Of a stretch of DNA of 64,000 nt, positions 27,822 through 36,512 are shown in pieces. The stretch's first letter is position 1; the number at the start of each line of letters is the position of its first letter. The translations under genes were made by a program, and so were the position numbers. The DNA comes from Vreelandella rituensis. Its GTDB lineage: Bacteria; Pseudomonadota; Gammaproteobacteria; Pseudomonadales; Halomonadaceae. A model generated the notes under the pieces. The model made no database searches. It saw only the letters and a program-made list of their open reading frames with translations, and was not told the origin of the DNA. The stretch lies in NCBI RefSeq assembly GCF_003336665.1, contig NZ_QPIJ01000004.1:1-64000 (forward strand). Direction: 5' to 3'.

Positions 27822-29000
27822 ATGGAAAGTCTGGATAGAAACGTTATCCCCTCTGCTGTCGAGTCCCCTCCCTTGCTTGACCCCGCCAATAGCTCTCATC
27901 AACTGGTAAAGCAATTGCTCGCACATGCAGGGATTCACATCAATGGAAATGAGCCTTGGGATATGCAGCTGCATGACGGTGATGTGATCGAGCGTGCTCT
28001 GGCAAAGGGCAATCTGGGATTGGGGGAGGCGTATATGGAAGGGCAGTGGGATGCCCAGGCGCTGGACCAATTCTTTTACCACTTGCTGCGCGCAAGAATT
28101 CCCGCCCAGGTGAGTCATCGCAAGTTGATCGGCCATGCTTTGCGTGCCCGGCTGTTCAATCTGCAAAGTGTCAGGCGTGCCTGGGAAGTGGGCGAGGCCC
28201 ATTATGATCTGGGTAACGATTTCTATGCCGCGATGCTCGATTCACGCATGACCTACACCTGCGGCTATTGGGACAAGGCAAGGACCCTGGAGCAAGCGCA
28301 GGAGGCCAAGCTGGATCTCATTTGCCGCAAGCTTGAGCTTGAACCGGGCATGAAAGTGCTGGATATCGGCTGCGGCTGGGGAAGCTTCATGGCCTATGCC
28401 GCCGAGAATTACGGCGTGGAGTGCGTTGGCGTGACCATCTCGCGGGAGCAGGCCGAATACGGTAAGGCATTGATGAAAAAAGGACTGCCGGTGGAGTTCT
28501 GTTTCAAGGATTATCGGGAAATCGAGGGGCAATTCGACCGTATCGCAAGTATCGGCATGTTCGAACACGTCGGGTTCAAGAATTATCGTCGTTACATGGA
28601 GGTCGCCAACCGATGCTTGAAAGACGATGGTCTGTTCCTGTTGCACACCATAGGGAAAAACAGACACAGGACAATGCCCGATCCATGGTTCGATAAATAC
28701 ATCTTCCCCAATGGGGGGCTGCCTTCTCTTCCGCAGATGACCCACGCCATGGATGAATTGTTCGTGGTCGAGGATCTGCATAATTTCGGCGCCGATTACG
28801 ACCACACGCTAATGGCCTGGCACGATAATTTCGTCGAGCACTGGCCACGATTTCGTGAACGCTACGGGGACAGGTTCTTTCGAATGTGGCGCTATTACCT
28901 CTTGAGCTGTGCCGGTGCCTTCCGCGCACGCGAACTTCATCTATGGCAATGGGTATTGAGTAAGCAGGGGGTGGTCGGTGGATATCGGCGAGTGAGCTAA
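27822..29000 (+). CDS. cfa: Cyclopropane-fatty-acyl-phospholipid synthase
   Basis: A 392-residue S-adenosylmethionine-dependent enzyme that adds a methylene bridge to unsaturated acyl chains of membrane phospholipids. It has the N-terminal lipid-binding part (LGEAYMEGQWD), HYDLGNDFYAAMLDSRMTYT, the SAM-binding LDIGCGWGSFMAYAA and ASIGMFEHVGFKNY. The ATG at 27822 follows GAGGTG; the longer frame from 27768 has no ribosome site. It sits alone between two universal stress protein genes. In relatives the enzyme is induced in stationary phase and by acid or salt stress. Confidence 0.95.
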   Translation: MESLDRNVIPSAVESPPLLDPANSSHQLVKQLLAHAGIHINGNEPWDMQLHDGDVIERALAKGNLGLGEAYMEGQWDAQALDQFFYHLLRARIPAQVSHRKLIGHALRARLFNLQSVRRAWEVGEAHYDLGNDFYAAMLDSRMTYTCGYWDKARTLEQAQEAKLDLICRKLELEPGMKVLDIGCGWGSFMAYAAENYGVECVGVTISREQAEYGKALMKKGLPVEFCFKDYREIEGQFDRIASIGMFEHVGFKNYRRYMEVANRCLKDDGLFLLHTIGKNRHRTMPDPWFDKYIFPNGGLPSLPQMTHAMDELFVVEDLHNFGADYDHTLMAWHDNFVEHWPRFRERYGDRFFRMWRYYLLSCAGAFRARELHLWQWVLSKQGVVGGYRRVS

Positions 29001-29011
29001 TAGTGTAAAAA

Positions 29012-29080
29012 GAAAGGGTCACAACGATGTGTCATTAACAACGATGTGTCATTAACAATAATTCGTCGTTGCACCCTTTC
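29012..29080 (+). promoter_or_regulatory. Inverted repeat enclosing a 17-bp tandem duplication
   Basis: GAAAGGGT and CAACGA (29012-29027) pair with TCGTTG and ACCCTTTC (29066-29080), with a small bulge. The loop holds a perfect 17-bp tandem duplication, CAACGATGTGTCATTAA twice (29022-29055). The right arm ends immediately before the AAGGAG ribosome site of the second universal stress protein, so the hairpin could affect its translation. Confidence 0.55.
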
Positions 29081-29095
29081 AAGGAGTCTTGCGTT

Positions 29096-29950
29096 ATGTC
29101 CGACCAGGTCTTGGCCGCCATCGATGGTTCCCCGTACGCCGAAGGGGTGTGTGATTACGCTGCTTGGGCCTGCTTGGCGCTTGAAGCCCCTCTGACGTTT
29201 ATCCATGTGGTCGACAACCATCCGCAAATTTCCGAACCGGATTTATCGGGAAACCTGGGGTTGGGTACCCGTGAACACCTGCTGGAGAAACTTTCCGAAC
29301 TGGAGGAACAGCGCGCCAAGGTCAACCGCGAGCAGGGCCGTTTGATACTGGAGGCCGCCAAGCACCGCGCCATCGAGAAAGGGGTTGCCGACCCTGCCAT
29401 CCGCCAGCGTAACGACACCTTGGTGGAAGCCTTGGTTGAGCTACAGGACGAGGTTCGCTTGCTGGTGATGGGCAAGCGCGGGGAAACCGCGCATCAGTCC
29501 AGTGAGCATCTGGGTTCGAGCCTCGAACGGGTGGTACGGGAGATGCACCGGCCGATACTGATGGTGCCGCGCGACTATAAGCGTCCGGACAATGTGATGA
29601 TGGCCTTCGACGGCAGCAAGACGGCGCGCAAGGGCGTGGAAATGCTGGCCAAAAGTCCGCTGTTTGCCGGTACGGTTTGCCATGTGGTGATCGTCGGGGC
29701 GGAAACCGCGGAAAATCGCTCTCAACTGGAATGGGCACTGGCGGTCTTGTGTGAAGCCGGTCATGAAGCCGAAGGCGCCATCAAGGCCGGTGAGGTGGAA
29801 GCCACGTTGCGAGAGTACCAACAGCAACATGCCATCGATATGCTGATAATGGGGGCTTACGGCCACTCACGCATCCGCCATCTTCTGGTCGGCAGCACCA
29901 CCACCACCATGTTGCGCAATGCCTCGGTACCCGTGCTGATTCTGCGTTAA
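29096..29950 (+). CDS. Universal stress protein with two UspA domains (paralogue 2)
   Basis: A 284-residue paralogue of the gene at 26779, with the same two-domain plan. The first domain runs from VLAAIDGSPYAEGVCDYAAW with GKRGETAHQSSEHLGSS. The second domain runs from VMMAFDGSKTARKGVEMLA to GAYGHSRIRHLLVGSTTTTM with an intact ATP-binding loop. The start at 29096 has an AAGGAG ribosome site. High similarity to paralogue 1 points to a local duplication with the cfa gene between the copies. Confidence 0.92.
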   Translation: MSDQVLAAIDGSPYAEGVCDYAAWACLALEAPLTFIHVVDNHPQISEPDLSGNLGLGTREHLLEKLSELEEQRAKVNREQGRLILEAAKHRAIEKGVADPAIRQRNDTLVEALVELQDEVRLLVMGKRGETAHQSSEHLGSSLERVVREMHRPILMVPRDYKRPDNVMMAFDGSKTARKGVEMLAKSPLFAGTVCHVVIVGAETAENRSQLEWALAVLCEAGHEAEGAIKAGEVEATLREYQQQHAIDMLIMGAYGHSRIRHLLVGSTTTTMLRNASVPVLILR

Positions 29951-30001
29951 ACGTTCGTCGGCGCTCGCTTGTGTTGACTCGCTATTCGTCAGTCCTTCTA
30001 T

Positions 30002-31204
30002 CTATTCGTCTGGTCTATCCGCCTGCCGGGCGGTGTTTAAAACGCCTTGGGCCAGGCCCCAGGCCAAGACGATAAACCCCAGCATGCCCATCAGAATCAT
30101 CTGAAAAGACAGGCCCGCGTCCAGGGCGATACCCAGCAGGGCGGGGGCGATGCCGGTGGAAAAAACCATCGAGGCACTCAAGGCCGAGCGTACCCTGCCT
30201 AGATGCTCACTCCCCCATAGCTTGATCAAAAGCCCGGTGGCGACCAATTCTTGAGCGCCCATTGCCAGGCCGCCCCCGACCATCAAGGCCCAGACGCTGA
30301 TATCTCCCCCCATGACCAGCGCGATGCCCATCGCCAGGGCGTACGGCAACAGGTAAAAGCGCGCCAGACGTACCGGGCCGATGCGATCGATCCAGCGCCC
30401 TCCGAGCAGGGCGCCGGGAAGCTTCGCCAGCCCCATGCCGCTCAAGGCCAATGCATAGACGGTCAGCGAGCTTCCCAGCGCCGTGGTCATCTGAGCCTGA
30501 TAGATGAAAAGCCCCGTCATGGTGACGGGAAGCGACATGAGTAGCGGCAACAGACGCCAGAAATGCTTGTCCTTGAACGGCTGGGGGCCTTGCCGGCGTT
30601 GCGCGCGCGACGGCTTGACGCCCGGTGCCTTGGGCCAGGGCCCCTTGGCTAACAGCCACAACCAGGGGATCGCCAGCAAGGCACACATCAACCACCAGAA
30701 CTCACGCCAGCCAAGCCACACCAGCGCCAAGGCGACCAGCGGTGGCAGGGCGATTTCTCCCAAAGGCAAGCCCAGGCTGATCAACCCCATGGCGCGGCCA
30801 CGCAGTGCGGTGAACTCGCGCCCGGCGAGGGTGTTGCCCAAATGAGTGAGCATGCCCTGGCCGCACATCCGCACCAATCCCAGGCCCAGAATTCCCAGCC
30901 CCCACCAGGGAGAAAGGGTGAGCAGCAGTATCCCGACCAGCAGCAATAGCAGCACGGTAGCGGCAAAACGGCGTGGATTGATCCAGTCGATGGTGGGGCC
31001 GAAACGCAACATGGCAAAGCCGGCCACCAAGGTCACCGAGGCGTAGGCGGTGCCGAACTGACCGGTACTCAACCCCAGGTGCTCGGCCATGGGGACCTGG
31101 AACAGGCCGACGAAGAAACTTTGCCCCAGGCTTGAGCTGAACATCGCCAGAAAGGCGATGCCCAGAAGACCACGATGGTCACGCAACAAGCTCCGATACC
31201 CCAT
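30002..31204 (-). CDS. MFS transporter
   Basis: A 400-residue inner-membrane protein with about twelve hydrophobic segments and the usual central basic loop (about residues 190-215, KPSRAQRRQGPQPFK). It belongs to the major facilitator superfamily; the substrate is unknown. It starts four bases after the hexR stop and is the last gene of the aldehyde dehydrogenase-kinase-regulator-hexR operon. Control by HexR would suggest a sugar, sugar acid or other carbon compound, but this is inference. It is convergent with the second universal stress protein gene. Confidence 0.85.
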   Translation of the reverse strand: MGYRSLLRDHRGLLGIAFLAMFSSSLGQSFFVGLFQVPMAEHLGLSTGQFGTAYASVTLVAGFAMLRFGPTIDWINPRRFAATVLLLLLVGILLLTLSPWWGLGILGLGLVRMCGQGMLTHLGNTLAGREFTALRGRAMGLISLGLPLGEIALPPLVALALVWLGWREFWWLMCALLAIPWLWLLAKGPWPKAPGVKPSRAQRRQGPQPFKDKHFWRLLPLLMSLPVTMTGLFIYQAQMTTALGSSLTVYALALSGMGLAKLPGALLGGRWIDRIGPVRLARFYLLPYALAMGIALVMGGDISVWALMVGGGLAMGAQELVATGLLIKLWGSEHLGRVRSALSASMVFSTGIAPALLGIALDAGLSFQMILMGMLGFIVLAWGLAQGVLNTARQADRPDE

Positions 31205-31208
31205 GGCG

Positions 31209-32069
31209 TCAGCTTCCCCCGGCAGGCGGAAAGCGTGTCTCGCGCAGGCTGTCCTTGATCTTTTTCAGATGGGGCAGGAAATCCTCGCCACGACGCAGGG
31301 TGACACCGGTGGCTAGCACATCGATCAATGCCAGCTGAATCATGCGTGAGGTCATCGGCATGTAATGGTCGGTATCTTCCGGCGTGGAAACCTCCACCGT
31401 GGCGGTGCATTCGTGGCTCAACGGGGAGTCCGGTGCGGTAATTCCGAGCACCACGGCGCCGGCTTCACGCGCCACCCGGGCGATATCCACCAATTCACGG
31501 GTACGCCCGGTGTAGGAAATCACCACCACCACATCGCCGGTATGGCAAGCCGCCGCAATCATCCGCTGCATCAGCACATCCACGTAAGCCATGACCGGCA
31601 GGTTGAAGCGGAAAAACTTGTGCTGAGCGTCCTGCGCCACGGCACCGGAGGCCCCCAGGCCGAAAAAATGGATCTGCTTGGCCTGGGTCAGGTAATCCAC
31701 CATGCGTTCGATGGCTTCCATGTCGATTTCCCGACGTGCCTCATCGAGGGCTGCGATGGTGGCGCCGAAGATCTTCTGGGTATATTGCGCGGCGTTGTCA
31801 TCGGGTTCGACCGCACGTGTCACGTAAGGGGTGCCGCCCGCCAGGCTCTGAGCCAGCTTGATCTTGAAATCCGGATACCCCTTGGCGCCGAAGTTGCGGC
31901 AGAACCGATTGACGGTGGGCTCACTGATACCGGCTGCATGGGCCAGGCTGGCAATGCTCATGGTGGTGGCGGTGGTGGGGTCGTCGAGAATGACGTTGGC
32001 CACCTTGCGCTCGGAGCGGTTGAGTTCTTCCAGGCGTTGGCGTAAGCGGTCAAGCAGGTCGTGGGCCAT
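31209..32069 (-). CDS. hexR: HexR-type RpiR-family transcriptional regulator
   Basis: A 286-residue regulator. Residues about 5-80 are an RpiR helix-turn-helix ([20 protein letters not shown]). Residues about 125-260 are a SIS sugar-phosphate-binding domain ([34 protein letters not shown]). Similarity to Pseudomonas HexR runs along the whole length as I remember it, including [19 protein letters not shown]. HexR senses 2-keto-3-deoxy-6-phosphogluconate and controls Entner-Doudoroff and central carbon genes. It usually lies next to zwf or edd, yet here it follows a c-di-GMP signalling gene, overlapping it by 20 bases. The start at 32069 fits the family start; the frame further upstream lies inside that gene. 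Confidence 0.9.
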   Translation of the reverse strand: MAHDLLDRLRQRLEELNRSERKVANVILDDPTTATTMSIASLAHAAGISEPTVNRFCRNFGAKGYPDFKIKLAQSLAGGTPYVTRAVEPDDNAAQYTQKIFGATIAALDEARREIDMEAIERMVDYLTQAKQIHFFGLGASGAVAQDAQHKFFRFNLPVMAYVDVLMQRMIAAACHTGDVVVVISYTGRTRELVDIARVAREAGAVVLGITAPDSPLSHECTATVEVSTPEDTDHYMPMTSRMIQLALIDVLATGVTLRRGEDFLPHLKKIKDSLRETRFPPAGGS

Positions 32070-33825
32070 CAAGGCTCTCCATGACGGAAATGGAATGTTC
32101 GGCCTGCCAGGTATCGCACCAGGCGACAAATTCCTCGGCAGGCAATGGGCGGGAATAAAGAAATCCCTGGCCGATCTCGCAGCCCATCTCGAGTAATAAG
32201 TCGGCCTGAGCGACTTCTTCGATACCTTCCGCCACCACTTCGCAGTTGAACCCATGCGCCAGTTGGGTGATGACTTCGGCAAGGCGCCGATCGGTAGGGC
32301 TTTTCTCCAGGTCCATGACAAAGGCGCGGTCGATCTTGAGCGTCGAGACAGGCAGGGTCTTGAGATAGGCCAGTGACGAATGACCGGTACCGAAGTCATC
32401 GATCGCCACCGCAATGCCGGCTTCTGAGAGCTGAGCAAGCTGCAGGCGTGCATGATGGAGATCGCTCATCAAGCCTGACTCGGTGACCTCCAGCGAAAGG
32501 AAGCGAGCGGGCAGCTGATATTGCTCCAGCCGCTGCAATACCTGGTTGGCAAAATCCTTGCGGGATAACTGACGCGCCGCCACGTTGACCGCGATATTGA
32601 ACTCACCGCCGAGCACGCCGGCTCGGCGCCAGGCCACCGCTTGGCTCATGGCGCTTTCCAGCACCCAGTTGCCGATCGCCAGAATGTCGCCGCTGGCTTC
32701 GGTCAGCGGAATGAAAACTCCCGGTGAAATCTGCCCCAGTTCGGGATGCTTCCAGCGTAACAGGGCTTCCGCCCCGATGACCCGCTTGCTGTTGAGCGTA
32801 AGCTTGGGTTGAAAGACCAGTGAAAGCTCGCTTCGCTCGGCGGCGTGGCGAATCGCCTGTTGCAGGTGAAGGTGTCGGCGTTGTCGGGCTTCCAGGTTTT
32901 CGCTATGACATTGCACCCGCATATGCGGGCTGCCGGGCAACGACAGGGCGGCCATTTGCACCAATCGCTCGCTGTCGAAGGCTCCTTCGGCGGTACTGAT
33001 ACCAATGCGTACACCGAGGGGTAATAACAAACCGTCGACTTCCTGATCATGGTCAAAGCAGCTCAATAGCTGTGCCGCCAAGGCAAGCAATTCCCCTTGG
33101 AGGAAAGAAGGGGAAATCACCAACAACTCACTGCCGCCCCAAATGCCCAGAATATGCCGTTGACCTAGTGTCTCTTGAAGTCTTTCTCCCAGGTGATGCA
33201 ATAATTTCTCGGCTATCCGATAGCCGTGCAGCCGAATGACGTCGTCATAGCCGTCCAGTGCCAGAAACAGGACGCCAGCCCCGGTACCCGCCAACTGGAT
33301 TTCATTTAATTTCCGGTTCAATCCATGCCGGTTTGGCAATTCTGTAATAGGGTCGGTACGGGTCTGTTCATCCAGCGCCTGGGTGCGTTTGGTTACGATA
33401 TGTTCCAGGGTTTCAGCCTGTTGGTCACGCTCATGGTAGCGATGCTCGACCCTCAGGGTGTTGCGAATGCGCTGGAGGACTTCGTCGTGCTGGAACGGCT
33501 TGGTCAAGAAATCCCTTACGCCCATCTCCAAGGCGCGGCGTCGAGTGCTGTGGTCGATTTGTGCGGTAAGCACGATCACCGGCGGTGTATGGATGGAAAA
33601 GCGTGTCTGCAGCTGTTCCATTACCATGTAGCCGTCCAGATGCGGCATGCGGATATCCAGCAGGATCAGATCCGGCAGTTGTCTCTCACAGTGCGCGAGT
33701 ACCTGGCGTGGGTCGCTCAGGCCACTGACATTTTCAAAGCCGTGATCATCCAGCAGGTCGAGCATCAGCTCGATATTGGCTGGGTTATCGTCCACGATTA
33801 ACAGATGTTTTTGGATGAAGTTCAT
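32050..33825 (-). CDS. Response regulator with degenerate GGDEF and intact EAL domain
   Basis: A 591-residue regulator of cyclic-di-GMP. Residues 5-125 are a receiver domain with the phospho-acceptor Asp57 in [13 protein letters not shown] and the lysine in FLTKPF. Residues about 160-310 are a GGDEF domain whose signature reads GGSEL, so cyclase activity is unlikely. Residues about 330-580 are an EAL domain with all main catalytic motifs ([50 protein letters not shown]), so it should be an active phosphodiesterase. The start overlaps the kinase stop by four bases, which points to the kinase as its partner. Phosphorylation probably controls c-di-GMP breakdown. Confidence 0.92.
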   Translation of the reverse strand: MNFIQKHLLIVDDNPANIELMLDLLDDHGFENVSGLSDPRQVLAHCERQLPDLILLDIRMPHLDGYMVMEQLQTRFSIHTPPVIVLTAQIDHSTRRRALEMGVRDFLTKPFQHDEVLQRIRNTLRVEHRYHERDQQAETLEHIVTKRTQALDEQTRTDPITELPNRHGLNRKLNEIQLAGTGAGVLFLALDGYDDVIRLHGYRIAEKLLHHLGERLQETLGQRHILGIWGGSELLVISPSFLQGELLALAAQLLSCFDHDQEVDGLLLPLGVRIGISTAEGAFDSERLVQMAALSLPGSPHMRVQCHSENLEARQRRHLHLQQAIRHAAERSELSLVFQPKLTLNSKRVIGAEALLRWKHPELGQISPGVFIPLTEASGDILAIGNWVLESAMSQAVAWRRAGVLGGEFNIAVNVAARQLSRKDFANQVLQRLEQYQLPARFLSLEVTESGLMSDLHHARLQLAQLSEAGIAVAIDDFGTGHSSLAYLKTLPVSTLKIDRAFVMDLEKSPTDRRLAEVITQLAHGFNCEVVAEGIEEVAQADLLLEMGCEIGQGFLYSRPLPAEEFVAWCDTWQAEHSISVMESLDGPRPA

Positions 33826-36482
33826 GCGTCTTTTCCCGGCCCGTCGCTTCTCTTTAGCTGTTCTGTATCGAAGACCGTTTCGAGCGGGGTGTTCAACAAG
33901 CTCGATAAAGTCTTGAGCAGCGCCACGATATCGATCGGTTTGGTCAGGTAGGCGTCAAACCCCGCTTCCAGGCCGCGCTTGATATCGGAAGGCATGGCAT
34001 TGGCGGAAAGGGCGATGACATGCAAGGGGCGCAAGGTGGCATCGCGGCGAATCTGGGCCAAGGCTTGATAGCCATCCATTCCCGGCAGGTGGATGTCCAT
34101 GATCACCAAGGCAGGAGGCTGAGCGCGAATCAGGTCGAGCCCGATTTCCGCACTGGGAACGGTGCATAGCGACAGCGTTTCCAAGTCCTCGAAAATATCT
34201 TCCATGAGGCGCTGATTGGCTGGATTATCCTCAATATACAGAATCTGGCGCCGGTCGAAGGCATGCGCCTGTTGCGTCGCCTGGCTGGTCTCGGCCTCGC
34301 TATCCTCATTGGACTTGAGGGGAAGGGCCGTGACTTTCGGCAGAGTGAACCAGAAAGTCGAGCCCTCTCCTAGGGTGCTTTCGACCCCCAGGTCGCCTCC
34401 CATCCGTTCGACCAGTTGGCGAGTAATCGCCAGGCCGATACCCGTACCTTCCACCTTGCCGTGTTCGGCATCCAGCCGATTGAAGGGTTCGAACAGCTCG
34501 GGATGCCGTTCAAGGGGAATGCCCGGCCCGGTGTCGGTGACCCTGATCTGGCGCTTTTCGGGATGATACGTGACTCGCACTTCACCCTGTTCGCGGTTGT
34601 ACTTGATGGCATTGGAAATCAGGTTCAGCAGTATCTGCTTGGTACGGGTGTAATCCGCCTCTACGTGCAGCTGTGGCGAGGGCAAGTGCCGATAAAGCCT
34701 GATGCCGGCGGCTTCAGCAGTGCCGTCAAGCGTGGTGCAGGCGTCCTCGAACACGCTGGCAAGGTTGATCGGCTCGAGTGAAAGCGCCAAGTGGCCGGCT
34801 TCTATCTTGGCCAGGTCGAGCACTTCGTTGATCAAGGCCAACAGGTGCCGGCCGCTTTTCTCGATCTGCTGGACCTGGCGTTGTTGCTTAGGGTTGAGCG
34901 GATAGCGCTTGCTGTTGGTGAGTAGCTGGGCAAACCCGAGAATCGCATTCAAGGGCGTGCGTAACTCATGGCTCATCGATGACAGAAACTCACTTTTGGC
35001 CTGATTGGCTTTTTCCGCCTGATCGCGCGCCTTGGCCAATGCCGAGGTGACCATCTCGCGTTCCGCCATCTGCCGATACAGATTGAGCAACAAGGCACAG
35101 GTGTCGGTAAAGGGCTGCAGCCACTCGATCAATGCTTGGTCGAGTGGCTTGCTGCTGTTGGCGATCGCGAACATGCCGATCACTCGGCCTTCGCTATAGA
35201 TGGGCACGCCCAGGTAGTTGCTCAACGGCGCATGGCCGGGATGAAACCTGAGAGGGTTGCCGTGCTTGTCGACAGCCTCGTTCGCCACGACCCTCCCCTG
35301 AGTAAATACCCGGCCCAGCAGGGAGTCGGGGTCACTCAGGATCATCTTGCCGTTGCGCGGTTGTGGCGTCAGCAGGGTGGAATCGTCGATCAATGAAACA
35401 TCGGTAATGGCATGAATCTTCAGCGTGGGCGTTTTCGCCGTGGTGAGCACTTCACCGATCAGCGAATATTGGCTATCGGTCAGTTCGCGCAGTGCCTCCA
35501 TGAGGAAATCCCACAGCTTCTCACCGGACATCAGGGCTTGGTAATCGGTAATCCCTTGATGCAATACCTTCAACAGTATTTGCTCTTGCTGGATGCGCTG
35601 GTTGGCTAAATGCAGGTGAGAAAGGTCGGTCAATACCCCGATAAATTCGCTCACCTGGCCGTCATTGTCGTGAATGGCATTGACGGCCAGATGAGCCGGC
35701 ACTCTATGGCCATGCTTGTGCAGTGCCTCGATGTCTCGCCCGCGTCCGATAATTCGCGGCGTACCTCCCGCCAGGTAACGCTGCAAGTAGCCATCGTGAG
35801 TGCTGGCAACGTCGGGTGGCGCGAGAATGGCCACGTTCTTACCGAGTACGTCCTCATGCTCATAACCCAGCATCTTCAGAGCGAAAGGATTGATGGCTCG
35901 AATGATACCGGCCCGATCGATACGCACGATGCCGGTAGCGCTTCCGTTGAACAGTGCCTTATAGCGTAGCGTGGCCTGGGCGAAGCGTTGGCGCAGTTGG
36001 TGTTGGCGCAGCAATTCTTCGGCTTGTCCGGCCAAGCCTTTCAGTAACCGCTGCTGATGGGCATCAAGGCCGCGCGGGCGTGTGTCAAGCAGACAGAGCG
36101 TGCCCACCGGCTGATCATCCAGGGGGCGTAAAGGGTAACCGGCATAGAAACGAATATAAGGCGACTCACTGACCAGAGGGTTGTCGGCAAAGCGTGAGTC
36201 CTGGTGGGTGTCGCCAATCACCAGGATATCGTTGGACGCTACCGCATGAGCGCAAAATGCGATATCGCGGTGTGTCTGGCGGATGCCCAGCCCTTGATGT
36301 GCCTTGAACCATTGACGGTCGGTGTCGACCAGAGACACTAATGCCATCGGCATGTCGAACAACTCGCGCGCCAACTGTGCAAGGTGTTCGAAACCTTTTT
36401 CGGCGGGAGTGTCGAGAATTTGCAAGGCATGCAGAGACGCGAGGCGAAGGTTCTCGTCTTGCGGAATGTCAGGGGGCTGCAT
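33822..36482 (-). CDS. Hybrid sensor histidine kinase (GAF-PAS-GAF-HisKA-HATPase-REC)
   Basis: An 886-residue soluble kinase without membrane segments. It has an N-terminal GAF domain (about residues 20-165, with FCAHAV and FYAGYPLR), a PAS domain (about 172-295), a second GAF-like domain (about 310-470) and HisKA with His505 in SMSHELRTPLNA. The HATPase part shows NLISNAIKYN, DTGPGIP, GTGIGLAI and GEGSTFWFTLP. A C-terminal receiver has its aspartate in VIMDIHLPGMDG. GAF and PAS domains suggest a cytoplasmic ligand, redox or light signal. The ATGA overlap with the EAL regulator argues for a dedicated phosphorelay. It follows the aldehyde dehydrogenase gene by 30 bases. Confidence 0.92.
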   Translation of the reverse strand: MQPPDIPQDENLRLASLHALQILDTPAEKGFEHLAQLARELFDMPMALVSLVDTDRQWFKAHQGLGIRQTHRDIAFCAHAVASNDILVIGDTHQDSRFADNPLVSESPYIRFYAGYPLRPLDDQPVGTLCLLDTRPRGLDAHQQRLLKGLAGQAEELLRQHQLRQRFAQATLRYKALFNGSATGIVRIDRAGIIRAINPFALKMLGYEHEDVLGKNVAILAPPDVASTHDGYLQRYLAGGTPRIIGRGRDIEALHKHGHRVPAHLAVNAIHDNDGQVSEFIGVLTDLSHLHLANQRIQQEQILLKVLHQGITDYQALMSGEKLWDFLMEALRELTDSQYSLIGEVLTTAKTPTLKIHAITDVSLIDDSTLLTPQPRNGKMILSDPDSLLGRVFTQGRVVANEAVDKHGNPLRFHPGHAPLSNYLGVPIYSEGRVIGMFAIANSSKPLDQALIEWLQPFTDTCALLLNLYRQMAEREMVTSALAKARDQAEKANQAKSEFLSSMSHELRTPLNAILGFAQLLTNSKRYPLNPKQQRQVQQIEKSGRHLLALINEVLDLAKIEAGHLALSLEPINLASVFEDACTTLDGTAEAAGIRLYRHLPSPQLHVEADYTRTKQILLNLISNAIKYNREQGEVRVTYHPEKRQIRVTDTGPGIPLERHPELFEPFNRLDAEHGKVEGTGIGLAITRQLVERMGGDLGVESTLGEGSTFWFTLPKVTALPLKSNEDSEAETSQATQQAHAFDRRQILYIEDNPANQRLMEDIFEDLETLSLCTVPSAEIGLDLIRAQPPALVIMDIHLPGMDGYQALAQIRRDATLRPLHVIALSANAMPSDIKRGLEAGFDAYLTKPIDIVALLKTLSSLLNTPLETVFDTEQLKRSDGPGKDA

Positions 36483-36512
36483 GGAAACTCCATCTTTGGC
36501 GGTTCAAGGCGC

